In this document: piece by piece, positions 52,701 to 62,338 of the stretch
How positions within the stretch are numbered: the stretch's first letter is position 1
Layout of the letters: each line of letters starts with the position of its first letter
Assembly (NCBI GenBank): GCA_019637645.1
Contig: JAHBVH010000013.1
Location: 1 to 64,000, forward strand
Reading direction: 5' to 3'
Length of the DNA stretch: 64,000 nt
Source: Caldilineaceae bacterium
Lineage (GTDB): Bacteria > Chloroflexota > Anaerolineae > Caldilineales > Caldilineaceae
Notes under the pieces: generated by a model
What the model saw: the letters and a program-made list of their open reading frames with translations, nothing else
Database searches by the model: none
Told to the model about the DNA's origin: nothing
Program-made: the position numbers and the translations under genes

Positions 52701-52988
52701 TTGGTCTAGGTGAAAGCAGACACTGTGCCGTGTAATGACCAGCGCAGGGTGATCGGTCAACACTTTGTGAAGGTTCGATAGCTCAATGCGCAGATTGGTT
52801 TTTGCTGCACTCTCGGAAAGATCACCCCAGAGCAAGGTAGCCAGCGTACTCCGTGGGTGCTCATGCGTCGGTTGGGCGGCTAGATAGGCCAGCAGCGCAC
52901 GCGACTTCGCCGACCGGAACTTTGTCACTGGTTGCTGAGCCAGCGCAACCGTAAACCCGCCCAGCAGGTTGATCCGCAATTGATCCAT
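49740..52988 (-). CDS. SARP/BTAD regulator with NTPase and TPR domains (AfsR-like)
   Basis: 1082 residues. Residues 1-95 form an OmpR-type DNA-binding domain (INLLGGFTVALAQQ, KSRALLAYLAAQP, LWGDLSESAAKTNLRIELSNL), 100-245 the bacterial transcriptional activation domain (DCV-type helices, WQEGAHRNLIQALAAQGQREAAL). A STAND/NB-ARC-type ATPase follows: Walker A GLGGVGKS (298-305) and Walker B ILLILDNWDQ. The last 450 residues are TPR-like helices (AEQGEWTQADHHFDQAEA, RNRVGHTLLALARWDEAEVAY). Such proteins switch on target operons after ligand- and nucleotide-dependent assembly. It converges on the third sugar importer, a possible but unproven target. Confidence 0.9.
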   Translation of the reverse strand: MDQLRINLLGGFTVALAQQPVTKFRSAKSRALLAYLAAQPTHEHPRSTLATLLWGDLSESAAKTNLRIELSNLHKVLTDHPALVITRHSVCFHLDQAAVDLIEFQQALTTFGALPAETQRTQLARLTAAVALYQGEFLSGFTVADALPFADWRLVLQEQLHERAMAALTLLQQVYAEQGAWRDLAGIARRQLALVPWQEGAHRNLIQALAAQGQREAALAQYDRCVALLHAELGVEPTLATQEMAARLREQEEPKQTRLPTVARHNLPHQQKSLVGRAAEVAQVYRLIQQEQLVTVLGLGGVGKSRLVQAVGQKALRDFADGVWLIPLAAIEADATAPNRIALAVAAAIGFPVTDLQEPLAEVAAHLADKEILLILDNWDQLTDAAPVLCEQLLVHPGVFILATSRVRLPVEGAVEVALSGLPVEQAVTLFVERARRLVPTFAASEQTAAIRQLCAAVAGLPLGIELAASWMEHFTVAEISQALAQIAVEPAQAHSYVGRHQTLDSLFEYSWRLLSPAQQQILAALSAFRGGFDRAAASAIAHSTLSDLSVLLAHSLVQRIHAGRYDLHPLVQEFTSRKLTALARCELYHTHSAHYLTRLTTITAATERALLRVDFANLRSAWQRAVLDRNDALIAASVSAFGEFMAQFGLMQDNVQIFAEAVSQFEHSPDQLELVAGLLDQQARFQRALHGLRAAAPLHQRVLTLTQNPELQGRSHLDLANHYAEQGEWTQADHHFDQAEASAQVVADLSLYLNVVEERIHVNAIHFRGDFGQGIARLEALLQLIDQTVPPLRDAEEIHFRILQSLPIMAIRHRDYGLAIRYATQALRQAKQLDHGQREYDILLDLALAEQFAGLYPEALAHNQAALALAEAKGDTDQVALLKANLCLTLRQMGELDAALRYGQEAITLLGALGNRRIEGQARNRVGHTLLALARWDEAEVAYGEALVVWESLQHPNRYEAWAGRAVALAALDHPQEARGAVEAVVAFIAQHGFVGIVEPVLLCLNCAEVLTSLGDRDQALELLRQADDWVAMVATRISDEAVRHAFCHNHLYNQVLQQRMRSKKDDTVLSGSAIKVDESG

Positions 52989-53239
52989 GATCTTTCCCTT
53001 TAAAACGCAGAAGTGTTACTGGGTCTCTGGCGGGGCTGCCGAGACTGCTTGTCTAACCACCTTGGTCTAATAAAGATAAGCGCGGGGCCGTTTGGGTGGC
53101 GTTTATGAGGCGTTTTTCGGCGTGGCGCATTGTGCAAATGCTGGTTCCGCATTGCGCAAAAAATAATCTTTATTGGAAGCAGATTATAGCATATCACGCA
53201 GCGCTACCCCCATTATCAAAGCTTCTCCCTTTGCGCCGG

Positions 53240-53326
53240 TACCCTTTCGCTGAACGTAGCGACCTCGCTACCCTTTCGCTGAACGTAGCGACCTCGCTAC
53301 CCTTTCGCTGAACGTAGCGACCTCGC
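53240..53326. repeat. three perfect 29-bp tandem repeats with internal palindromes
   Basis: The unit, starting TACCCTTTCGCTGAACG, occurs exactly at 53240-53268, 53269-53297 and 53298-53326, and a decayed piece follows. GTAGCG and CGCTAC at each unit boundary pair around ACCT, so a row of small hairpins forms. There are no spacers, hence no CRISPR. It lies just upstream of the 53363 gene, in the divergent gap with the SARP gene. Confidence 0.85.
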
Positions 53327-53362
53327 TACGCTTTCGCTACGTTTGTTCGCTATGCTAGGTCT

Positions 53363-53599
53363 ATGACAGACACAGCGCCTACCACTACCCAACCACATAG
53401 CAGCTATCGTTCCTTTATTCTCCGGGTTACTTGGGATGCCGCGCTGACCCATTGGTGCATTCAGCTTCAACCGGTGAATGGTGAGGCTATCCGCTTATTT
53501 TGTGATAGCGAGTCGCTGGTGCTCTATCTCGAAGCAATCATGCACGAACTGCCTACAAAGCCATCTATGCGAGGAAAGGAGGTGAGCAACGATGAGTGA
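53363..53599 (+). CDS. small protein of unknown function upstream of the surface protein
   Basis: 78 residues. SYRSFILRVTWDAALTHWCI and PVNGEAIRLFCDSESLVLYL suggest a small beta-sheet fold with a C-terminal helix. The pattern (FxxRxxW, a W/QxxxV strand, a DxxxLxxYL helix) recalls small proteins I associate with Chloroflexota, but I cannot name a family. It lies behind the tandem hairpins and 135 bp before the giant surface-protein gene. Ribosome site is weak. It could be a chaperone or regulator for that gene, or independent. Confidence 0.6.
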   Translation: MTDTAPTTTQPHSSYRSFILRVTWDAALTHWCIQLQPVNGEAIRLFCDSESLVLYLEAIMHELPTKPSMRGKEVSNDE

Positions 53600-53733
53600 G
53601 CGGTAACACGCTTGAAGACTTTTCAAACCGTTGCTAAGAACAGGGGCGCTTAGCGCCATGGGATCAAGTTATGGTGAATTGCTGTTCTTATTCGCTAGGA
53701 AGCGGCAAACTCTGCAAGTCAGAAAGGAATGTG

Positions 53734-56700
53734 ATGATCATGGAATTTCCCATAGGTCACAAGAACCGAGTCCAGCTATGGCAAAGCAGCCAATTACTCC
53801 TTGTGCTGCTATTGTCTTGTCTCTTATTCCTGCCAACGCGTGTCGCCCAAGCGGCACCGTTGGCCCAAGCGCCACTCCCCGAAAGTGATCAGGTAACAAC
53901 CCCAGAAGATACACCGATTCTGATCGATGTCCTGGCTAATGATAGCGAGACCAATGGCAATCCACTAACCCTCTCGGCGGTCGGCACACCGACCAATGGC
54001 ACGGCGGAAATTGTTGCCAACCAAGTCCGTTACACGCCCAAGGCAAATTTCTTTGGGCGCGACTCATTTTTCTATACCGTCCACAATGGCGATGTGACCA
54101 AAACCCGCCAGGCAACGGTGGATGTAACCATTGTGGGCAGTAATGATGCGCCCACCGAAATCCTGCTGCGGGCGACCCTCTTTGGAACGGCAGCCCCGTC
54201 CCCCTTGGCCGAAAATGCCCCCGTCAATAGCCTGGTTGGCTTGCTTATGGCGCGCGATCCGGATCTGACCTGTAATGTTTTTCTTGTCGATCCCGACTGC
54301 CGCACCCGCACAACCCGCGGCTATCTCTTCACGCTGACAGGCACGGGCAATGACAACCAATTCTTTGCCATTGAAAATACGGATAGTGGCCTCATCAACC
54401 TGGTGCTCGTCCAATCGCTGGTGGGGCGGGGGAAGGCCACCTACACGGTAGGCGTGCAGGTGCGCGATCCCGAAGGGCTGACCTTTACGCAGAATGTGAT
54501 TGTCCAAGGTAGCGATACCAACGATCCGCCTACCGCCATTACCTTGAGCAGCGCCAACGTCAACGAAAATTTACCCGCGGGCGCGCGGGTGGGCATCTTT
54601 AGCTCGGTCGATCCCGATTCACCAGGCCGTGTCCACACCTATACCCTGGTCGAAGGTTCGGGCAGTGACGATAATGCCAAGTTCACCATCCTGGCCGATG
54701 ACCTCAGAACGGCTACGCCCCTAGACTTTGAGCAAAAGCCAATTCTGAGCATCCGCGTCCGGACGACCGATAACGTGGGTAACACCTTTGAGCAGATTCT
54801 GTTGATTACGGTCAACAATCTCCCCGAGCCAACCCCCACGGCCACCTTTACCGCTACGCCAACCGCTACCTCGCCACAGCCAACGAGTACCCCCACGCTT
54901 GGCCCAACCCCGACCTTTACGCCGTCGCCCACGCCAGTCAACACCCTGAGCTACTGTTCGGGCAACGCGATTACCCTCTTTGAATTTTCGTCGACGACGG
55001 CCAGCAAGCGGGTTCTCGTGCGGATTGATAATGTGGTGATCAGCAATCGGACCCGCACCAGCTGTAGCGTCAATGGCTTGCTGACCATTACCACCAATGG
55101 GAGCACCCGCAGTGGGCTGGCTTTCAGTGGCGATGTCAATGCGCGCAACCAATTTAGCACCAGCGAGATCCCCGATTTTGAATTCAATGTCGCGGGCATC
55201 CAACTCGTCGCCCGCTCTGTTAAGATCGAATATATTAGCGAACGGCCCACCTTGCACATTACGCGGCCAGAGTTGAAGATGCCGCGCGAATTTGGGGGCC
55301 TCTCGGCCGTCATCTCCGTGCCCACCTCCATCGATACCGGTGGTGTGAAATTTGGCACAGGCACCATCAAGCTCCCCTCTATTCAAACTGCCAGCGGCTT
55401 TGCCCTGGAGCTGAGCGGTTCACTGCGGTCGGTCGGTGGCAGCTTTGAGATCAAAGCCGACGGCGATCTGACCATTCCCAATATCAAAAAAGGGAAGTCA
55501 TCAACCGGGCGTGACTGTACCATTGGCGCGGGCGTGACGATCTTTGCCGATGCCCAAGGGCGGACGGTGCTGGCGATTGCGGCTGGTACTGCCGACCCCG
55601 CGGCGCGCCAAATGATGTTGGGCGGGGATAGCGCCAATGGCCCCACTGCGCCGGAAGCGCTGCGTTTGGGTGCCGTGCGTGCCCGTGCCAGTTGTGACCC
55701 TGGCTTGCCCATTGGCTCGACGGGCCTCTTCCTCACCTCGGTTAGTGGCGAAGTGACCGTCATTCCGGGGCGTGAGCAGGTAGATGTCGAAGTCGAGATC
55801 CAGGCCGGCAAGAGCCTGCCTGTGGTGGGGCCGCTGGTGGCCGTTAATGGCTCGATGAGCCTGAAGCCCAGCCCCTTCCAACTCGATCTGGGTGGCACGA
55901 TCAAAGTGTTGATCTTTGAGATGGCCCGCGCTGATGCCACCATTGTGACCCAAGGCTTCAAAGCGCGCATCAAAACCAACCAACTCTTTGGCTTTATTCC
56001 CTACACCACCGATGTGAGCATCGCTGCCTTTACCCGCAGCGGTGGTCAATTCACCTTTGCGGGCTCCGGTCGCGTCGCGATTGAAATGAAAAAGGGTGCT
56101 TTTGGCGAAGAATGTACACCACCCTTACGTGTCCTTGGCGTAACGATCATCCCGAAAATCTGTCTGAAATTGCCACCCTTTGATCTCCCAACGCTCGCCG
56201 CGGCCCGCGTGGAAGCGGGTGAGTTTACCAATCGGACCTTTGGTTTCAAAGGGGTGGTCAGCATCTTAGGCTTAGGCTCTTCCGGCTTCTTTGTCAATGA
56301 TCGGGGCTCGCTCACCTTCCGCAATGTGGACAGCTTTAAACTGGTGACGCCACCCTTCCTCGCCGCGGCACGCGCGGCTTGGCAAGAAGCACTCAAGTCC
56401 GGTCAAGTTGCCAGTGCCGCTGCGGCCTGGAAGGAGTACACCTTCTTGCAAGATGCCGCCGGGAACAATACCGGCGTCATCGTCGATGTTCCCTTGGTCA
56501 AGCCGATGATCGACCTTACCCAAGTGCAGGCTGCCGGAGCAACCGATGTCATCTCCCAAGTCAACTTGATTCGCCACGGTGATGTGCTCTTCAACCTGAT
56601 GGCGACGGAGCCCCTGGGCCTTTCCCTATTCACCCCTGATGGGCAGGAAGTAACCCCGGCGAACTATGCGGCGACGGTTGGCTATGATATTGACTATACT

Positions 56701-58695
56701 CAGTATAATGTTTGGGGCGCGGCCACTGAAGAGCAGCCCAACGATGGTGATTTTGTCGAGCCGCTCACCGATGACAACGCCCAACCGATGGCGAGTCTGC
56801 TCTTTACCGCGGTCTCATCCGACCCGGCGCTCACCGGCTTGGATCTGCGCATTGACAATGTGACGATCTACTTTGATCTGGATCCCCAAGATACAAGCTG
56901 GTTGACGCCACTTAAGCTAACACCAGGGGCCCACACCCTCGAACTGCGGAAACATGGCACGACGAATGTGGTCTTGCAAAGTTCGCTCAACCTGATCACC
57001 GATACGCATTACAGTCTCATCAGCTATGGCGGGGCCGCAAAAGGCTTGGCCCTGCTGACAGATGACAATGCGGCTCCGGCCACCATGGGCAAGGCCAAAG
57101 TCCGCTTTATCAATGCGGCAACGCCGACGATCAACATGGTGGTCAATGGGATGCCGGTAGTCAGTAATCTGGGTTATTTGAATAGTTCGGAATATCTCTT
57201 GCTTGCTGCGGGCTCTAATACCATTGAGTTCCGTAATAGCAGCAACAACGCGTTGGTCAGCACGGCGCTCACGATTGACCTGGCCGATGGGGGTGTCTAT
57301 ACCTTCTTCGCCACGGATGATGTGACTGATGTGGTGCCTGGCTTGGATGTGCGGATCATTCAACGTACCGATGCCCGCTATGCCCCGGTCTACTATACCA
57401 CCTATAGTGTCGATCAGGCGCTCATGAACCAGAGCTGGAAGGTCAAAGTCACTGGTGATACTGACAATGTGCCTTTCCAACTCAGTGTCAATGGGCCGGA
57501 CAGCCCGCCGATCTTGGGGAGTGTCACGGTGGATGCCAGCAATCTGGCGGCTACCCAGGTCAGTTGGCAGTTGACCTCTGACATTAACCCAACCAAGGTG
57601 CAGATCTATGTCAATCCGCAAGCGATCAGCGCCTCCTTTACCGTGACCAATGCCGATGGCTCGCCCAACACCGAAGTCATTCCGCTCTATGAAGGTCAAT
57701 TGCTGGCCGAGTTCGAGATGACGAGTCTCGCGGAATTGGGTGGACAGTTGGTCACCAAAGTGGTTGATCTCAGCAAGCTGCCCTCGGGCACCTATCATCT
57801 CTGGGTGCGGGCCGATGATGGTATCAACCCGCCCGCCACGAGCTACGCTGCCGTACCCGCGGTGTTGGCGGCCAGTGCCACCGCGACGCCCTATGGCTTC
57901 AATGCTGTCTGGCTCGCGAAGGATGATTACCAGTGGGCGAGTGAGTTTGCCAACGCCACGCCCATTATCATCGATCAGCTCACGACCTTCCCTACGCAGT
58001 GGACGGCAACGATCACCCCCACCTTTGATGCGACTACCAACGCGTTGAATGTCGAATGGCAGGTCAATCGCCACCCCGATGCCGATAGCTATCAGCTCTT
58101 GGTGGGCCATACACCGCTGGCTCCCACCGAAGTCATTACGGTCGGTGGTGCGCTAGCCGTGTTGGATAGCAATGGTAATCCTACCGGCGTCGAAGTGGGC
58201 TTTGTGCGGGTGACGAATATTCGGCCCGATCTGCCCTATTTCCTCTCGATTGAGGCGATCGATTCGGAAAGTGGCCGCACCGTCCGTTCGCAAGAAGTGC
58301 AATTCTCGGTGCCTTCGACCCCCTTTGCGCTTACGTCATCGCAGCCAGCCGTCGCGATAACGGCGGGTGGCAAGGGAACGGTCCCAGTGACGTTGAATGC
58401 CAGTGGCGCGCTCTTCTTCCCCAACGTCTGGCTTTCCACCGATTTGGGGAACACCCCGCTCGGCATCACGGCGAAATTCGCCAACGATACCGAAGGGTTC
58501 CCCGGCCTGAACCCAGGCGCGCCGACCCGCCAACTGGAGATCAGTGTCGATAGCAGTGTGCCCAATGGCATCTATCCGATTGTCATCTCTGGCTATAACG
58601 GCGAAGTCAAAGAGGTGTTGACACTTCAAGTGACGGTCAGCGGTGGTGGGAGTGCGACGACGAGCACGATCTACTTGCCGATGATTAGACAGTAA
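53734..58695 (+). CDS. 1653-residue secreted cadherin-like / DUF4397-like surface protein
   Basis: A signal peptide (LLLVLLLSCLLFLPTRVAQA) is followed by a Cadherin_5/VCBS-type domain (TPEDTPILIDVLANDSETNG, FFGRDSFFYTVHNGD), two cadherin-like repeats (DAPTEILLRA, DPPTAITLSSANVNENLPAG), a Thr/Pro linker (TPTATFTATPTATSPQPTS) and a long beta region of unknown fold. Later come DUF4397-type units (KVRFINAATPTINMVVNG) and fibronectin-like strands. The last residues are TSTIYLPMIRQ. ATG 53734 was chosen because AAAGGA stands five bases upstream. A cell-surface adhesion or matrix role is probable. A 23-bp hairpin ends the transcript. Confidence 0.85.
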   Translation: MIMEFPIGHKNRVQLWQSSQLLLVLLLSCLLFLPTRVAQAAPLAQAPLPESDQVTTPEDTPILIDVLANDSETNGNPLTLSAVGTPTNGTAEIVANQVRYTPKANFFGRDSFFYTVHNGDVTKTRQATVDVTIVGSNDAPTEILLRATLFGTAAPSPLAENAPVNSLVGLLMARDPDLTCNVFLVDPDCRTRTTRGYLFTLTGTGNDNQFFAIENTDSGLINLVLVQSLVGRGKATYTVGVQVRDPEGLTFTQNVIVQGSDTNDPPTAITLSSANVNENLPAGARVGIFSSVDPDSPGRVHTYTLVEGSGSDDNAKFTILADDLRTATPLDFEQKPILSIRVRTTDNVGNTFEQILLITVNNLPEPTPTATFTATPTATSPQPTSTPTLGPTPTFTPSPTPVNTLSYCSGNAITLFEFSSTTASKRVLVRIDNVVISNRTRTSCSVNGLLTITTNGSTRSGLAFSGDVNARNQFSTSEIPDFEFNVAGIQLVARSVKIEYISERPTLHITRPELKMPREFGGLSAVISVPTSIDTGGVKFGTGTIKLPSIQTASGFALELSGSLRSVGGSFEIKADGDLTIPNIKKGKSSTGRDCTIGAGVTIFADAQGRTVLAIAAGTADPAARQMMLGGDSANGPTAPEALRLGAVRARASCDPGLPIGSTGLFLTSVSGEVTVIPGREQVDVEVEIQAGKSLPVVGPLVAVNGSMSLKPSPFQLDLGGTIKVLIFEMARADATIVTQGFKARIKTNQLFGFIPYTTDVSIAAFTRSGGQFTFAGSGRVAIEMKKGAFGEECTPPLRVLGVTIIPKICLKLPPFDLPTLAAARVEAGEFTNRTFGFKGVVSILGLGSSGFFVNDRGSLTFRNVDSFKLVTPPFLAAARAAWQEALKSGQVASAAAAWKEYTFLQDAAGNNTGVIVDVPLVKPMIDLTQVQAAGATDVISQVNLIRHGDVLFNLMATEPLGLSLFTPDGQEVTPANYAATVGYDIDYTQYNVWGAATEEQPNDGDFVEPLTDDNAQPMASLLFTAVSSDPALTGLDLRIDNVTIYFDLDPQDTSWLTPLKLTPGAHTLELRKHGTTNVVLQSSLNLITDTHYSLISYGGAAKGLALLTDDNAAPATMGKAKVRFINAATPTINMVVNGMPVVSNLGYLNSSEYLLLAAGSNTIEFRNSSNNALVSTALTIDLADGGVYTFFATDDVTDVVPGLDVRIIQRTDARYAPVYYTTYSVDQALMNQSWKVKVTGDTDNVPFQLSVNGPDSPPILGSVTVDASNLAATQVSWQLTSDINPTKVQIYVNPQAISASFTVTNADGSPNTEVIPLYEGQLLAEFEMTSLAELGGQLVTKVVDLSKLPSGTYHLWVRADDGINPPATSYAAVPAVLAASATATPYGFNAVWLAKDDYQWASEFANATPIIIDQLTTFPTQWTATITPTFDATTNALNVEWQVNRHPDADSYQLLVGHTPLAPTEVITVGGALAVLDSNGNPTGVEVGFVRVTNIRPDLPYFLSIEAIDSESGRTVRSQEVQFSVPSTPFALTSSQPAVAITAGGKGTVPVTLNASGALFFPNVWLSTDLGNTPLGITAKFANDTEGFPGLNPGAPTRQLEISVDSSVPNGIYPIVISGYNGEVKEVLTLQVTVSGGGSATTSTIYLPMIRQ

Positions 58696-58701
58696 ACAGG
58701 C

Positions 58702-58750
58702 TACCGCCTCCACCTGACAGGTTTCAAAAACCTGTCAGGTGGAGGCGGTA
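58702..58750 (+). terminator. perfect 23-bp hairpin after the surface-protein gene
   Basis: The 23 bases at 58702-58724 (TACCGCCTCC then ACCTGACAGGTTT) pair completely with 58728-58750; the loop is CAA. It starts seven bases after the stop and is the longest perfect stem of the GACAGG family in the window. Confidence 0.85.
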
Positions 58751-58843
58751 CTAGCTTCAACCCGTGTCATACCGATGACGCCACGGCAAGAAACGCTTGC
58801 CAAACGGCAGTGAAACGGAGCATTCACTATAGTAGCGATAAGA

Positions 58844-59034
58844 AGTTACGCCGTTGGTCGGTACGAAAGAGCGCTGACCGGTTTTGATGAAGTGTACGCC
58901 AAGCCAAGGGGAAGCTGCGCTGAAGCGCACTGGTGAGGTAGCCCGCTTGAGCGGGGCTTCTGGTAGCAGCCCAGGGCTTCAGCCTGGGGCTTTCCCCTTG
59001 ATCGGCTGAACGCTCATGAAAACCTGTCAGCGCT
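58844..59034. repeat. nested palindromic element, multi-hairpin
   Basis: AGTTACGCCGTTGGT (58844) opens the element, as in other family copies. Outer arms at 58870-58890 and 59014-59034 match at 19 of 21 positions and contain the GACNGG stem. Inside is a second arm pair CAAGGGGAAGC (58905-58915) and GCTTTCCCCTTG (58989-59000), enclosing three smaller hairpins at 58917-58928, 58940-58958 and 58968-58991. The fold is like a multi-branched RNA. It looks like one palindrome inserted into the loop of another, just upstream of the LysE-type gene. Confidence 0.6.
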
Positions 59035-59094
59035 AGACTAGTCTCACCGCCGGTTTTTGAATCCAGCTCCCTGCAGCAAGAAATGAGGACCTAC

Positions 59095-59811
59095 GTGTTT
59101 TCACTACTCCCTACAAATTTATGGTTACCCTTGGTACAGGGCTTTCTCCTGTGTGCTAGCCTGATCATCGCGTTCGGCCCCCAAAATCTTTTTCTGCTCC
59201 AACAAGGGCTACACCGGCGTCATCTTTTCCTGACCGCCCTTCTCTGTACACTCTTTGATCTGCTGCTGATTGCAGTGGGGGTTGGCGGGCTCGGGGCGGC
59301 GCTCGCAGCCGACGAACGTTGGTTGAGTATGACCAGTTGGGGCGGTATCATCTTTCTCCTAGGCTATGGGGTACGCACTCTCTGCATGGCGTCGCGTTGC
59401 CAACATATATCAACAACCCTAACCCCGGCAGCGAAAGCGCTGAGTATCAAAGGTACGCTGTTCGCCACGATCAGCTTCTCCTTACTAAACCCAGCCGCCT
59501 ATGTGGATACCATGCTGATGATTGGCGTGCGCAGTAGCCACTTTGCCGTTGCGGACCGGCTCTTCTTTGGCGTAGGTGCAGTGACGGCCTCTGCCCTCTG
59601 GTTTTTTAGTTTGATCTATGGGGCGAGCCGCCTTGCCCCGCTCCTGCGACGGCCCTCGGCCTGGCGCACAATCGACCTGCTCAGTGGTAGTACCATGATC
59701 GCCACCGCCGCGGCCCTTGTCTTACCCAATATTTGGCTTTCCATTGGTCTGGGCGGTGCGGCGGGGATCACGGCTGGCATTGCTGGCTTTATTGTGACCG
59801 CAACGCGCTAG
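59095..59811 (+). CDS. LysE/ArgO-family amino-acid exporter
   Basis: 238 residues, six membrane helices. LVQGFLLCASLIIAFGPQNLFLLQQGL is the LysE N-terminal signature, and SFSLLNPAAYVDTMLMIG the central one. GTG 59095 is preferred because GAGGA (59085-59089) lies five bases before it; ATG 59083 has no ribosome site. LysE-type proteins export basic or other amino acids. It is preceded by the nested palindromic element and ends exactly where the convergent glutamate dehydrogenase gene ends, with no base between the two stops. Confidence 0.88.
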   Translation: MFSLLPTNLWLPLVQGFLLCASLIIAFGPQNLFLLQQGLHRRHLFLTALLCTLFDLLLIAVGVGGLGAALAADERWLSMTSWGGIIFLLGYGVRTLCMASRCQHISTTLTPAAKALSIKGTLFATISFSLLNPAAYVDTMLMIGVRSSHFAVADRLFFGVGAVTASALWFFSLIYGASRLAPLLRRPSAWRTIDLLSGSTMIATAAALVLPNIWLSIGLGGAAGITAGIAGFIVTATR

Positions 59812-61149
<1,338 letters not shown>

Positions 61150-61308
61150 TCAATCATCTCCCCTAGAGTGTTCGAACATGTCGAAGGTAATGAAAATAAG
61201 CAAGAGAAACTCCTGGAAACAATGAAGTGCCATTCACCTATCAAGCAAGAGACCTCCCCGCCGAGAGTATCAAACAAAATGGCAAAGAATGCAAGCCTGT
61301 CGCTATGT

Positions 61309-62316
61309 TTATGCTAACTTCACCAACATCTTGCCCAAGTTTTCACCGGTGAAGAGCCCCAGGAAAGCTTGCGGTGCGTTTTCAATACCCTCGACCACGG
61401 TTTCCTGCCATTGGATTTGCCCAGCGGCAAGCCACTGCTGCATATCGGCATAAAACTCACCGGCCCGCGCCCGGTAGTCGGAGACAATAAAGCCCTGTAA
61501 CTTGAGCCGTTTGCCGATGATCAGGCCCAGATTGTTGGGAGCTGGGGTCGCGGCGGTAGCGTTGTATTGGGCGATCATGCCACAGACGGGGATGCGCCCC
61601 TGTTGATTCATGTGGGCAAGGGCAGCTTCGAGATGGTCGCCGCCGACGTTTTCAAAATAGATGTCAATCCCTTGGGGACAGTGCTTGCCTAGCTCACTTT
61701 TGAGATCAGCGACGCTTTTGTAATTAAACGCGGCATCAATCCCGATGGTCTCTTGCAACCAAGCCACCTTGGCCTGGGAGCCAACACTACCGACAACACG
61801 ACAGCCCTTGAGCTTGGCAATTTGACAAACCACCGAGCCCACCGCGCCCGCCGCGGCGGAGACAAAGACCGTTTCGCCTGCCTTGGGCTGACCAATATCC
61901 AGCAGCCCAAAGTAGGCCGTCTGGCCTGGCATCCCCACTGTGCCTAGAAAGGCTTGGAGCGGCGCAATGGTTGGGTCAAGCGGGGTCAGCCCCTGGCCGT
62001 CGCTCAGAAACGCTTCCCGCCAGCCGAGGCCATGCAACACATAGGTCCCCACGGCGAATTTGCCGCCGTTGCTGGCGACTACCTCGCCCACCGCGCCACC
62101 CTGGAGCGCTTCATTCAGTTGGAAAGGGGGTGTATAACTCTTGCGGTCGTTCATGCGACCGCGCATATAGGGATCGACTGACATATAGCGGTTGCGTACC
62201 ACCATCTCACCCGGGCCTGGTTCGGGCAGCGTAACTGTGACCAAGGCAAAGTCATCTAGGCTAGGTAGCCCGACGGGGCGTTGCTTGAGCTGAATTTCGC
62301 GGCTTGTGATTGTCAT
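61309..62316 (-). CDS. zinc-free MDR oxidoreductase, CurA/alkenal-reductase-like
   Basis: 335 residues. RYMSVDPYMRGRMND and the N terminus REIQLKQRPVGLPSLDDFAL are typical of the alkenal/one double-bond reductase (CurA, PTGR) group; VFVSAAAGAVGSVVCQIAKLKG is the NADPH-binding AAxGxxG motif. No zinc ligands are present. The enzyme probably reduces alpha,beta-unsaturated carbonyls with NADPH, as a detoxification step. ATG 62316 follows AAGGGAA. It is 22 bp downstream of the zinc MDR gene, so the two may be co-transcribed. Confidence 0.9.
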   Translation of the reverse strand: MTITSREIQLKQRPVGLPSLDDFALVTVTLPEPGPGEMVVRNRYMSVDPYMRGRMNDRKSYTPPFQLNEALQGGAVGEVVASNGGKFAVGTYVLHGLGWREAFLSDGQGLTPLDPTIAPLQAFLGTVGMPGQTAYFGLLDIGQPKAGETVFVSAAAGAVGSVVCQIAKLKGCRVVGSVGSQAKVAWLQETIGIDAAFNYKSVADLKSELGKHCPQGIDIYFENVGGDHLEAALAHMNQQGRIPVCGMIAQYNATAATPAPNNLGLIIGKRLKLQGFIVSDYRARAGEFYADMQQWLAAGQIQWQETVVEGIENAPQAFLGLFTGENLGKMLVKLA

Positions 62317-62338
62317 GGATTAGTTCCCTTCTGGGTAG

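Noticed and set aside
53240..53326. Possible CRISPR array
   Set aside because: The 29-bp units follow each other directly without spacers and there are no cas genes.
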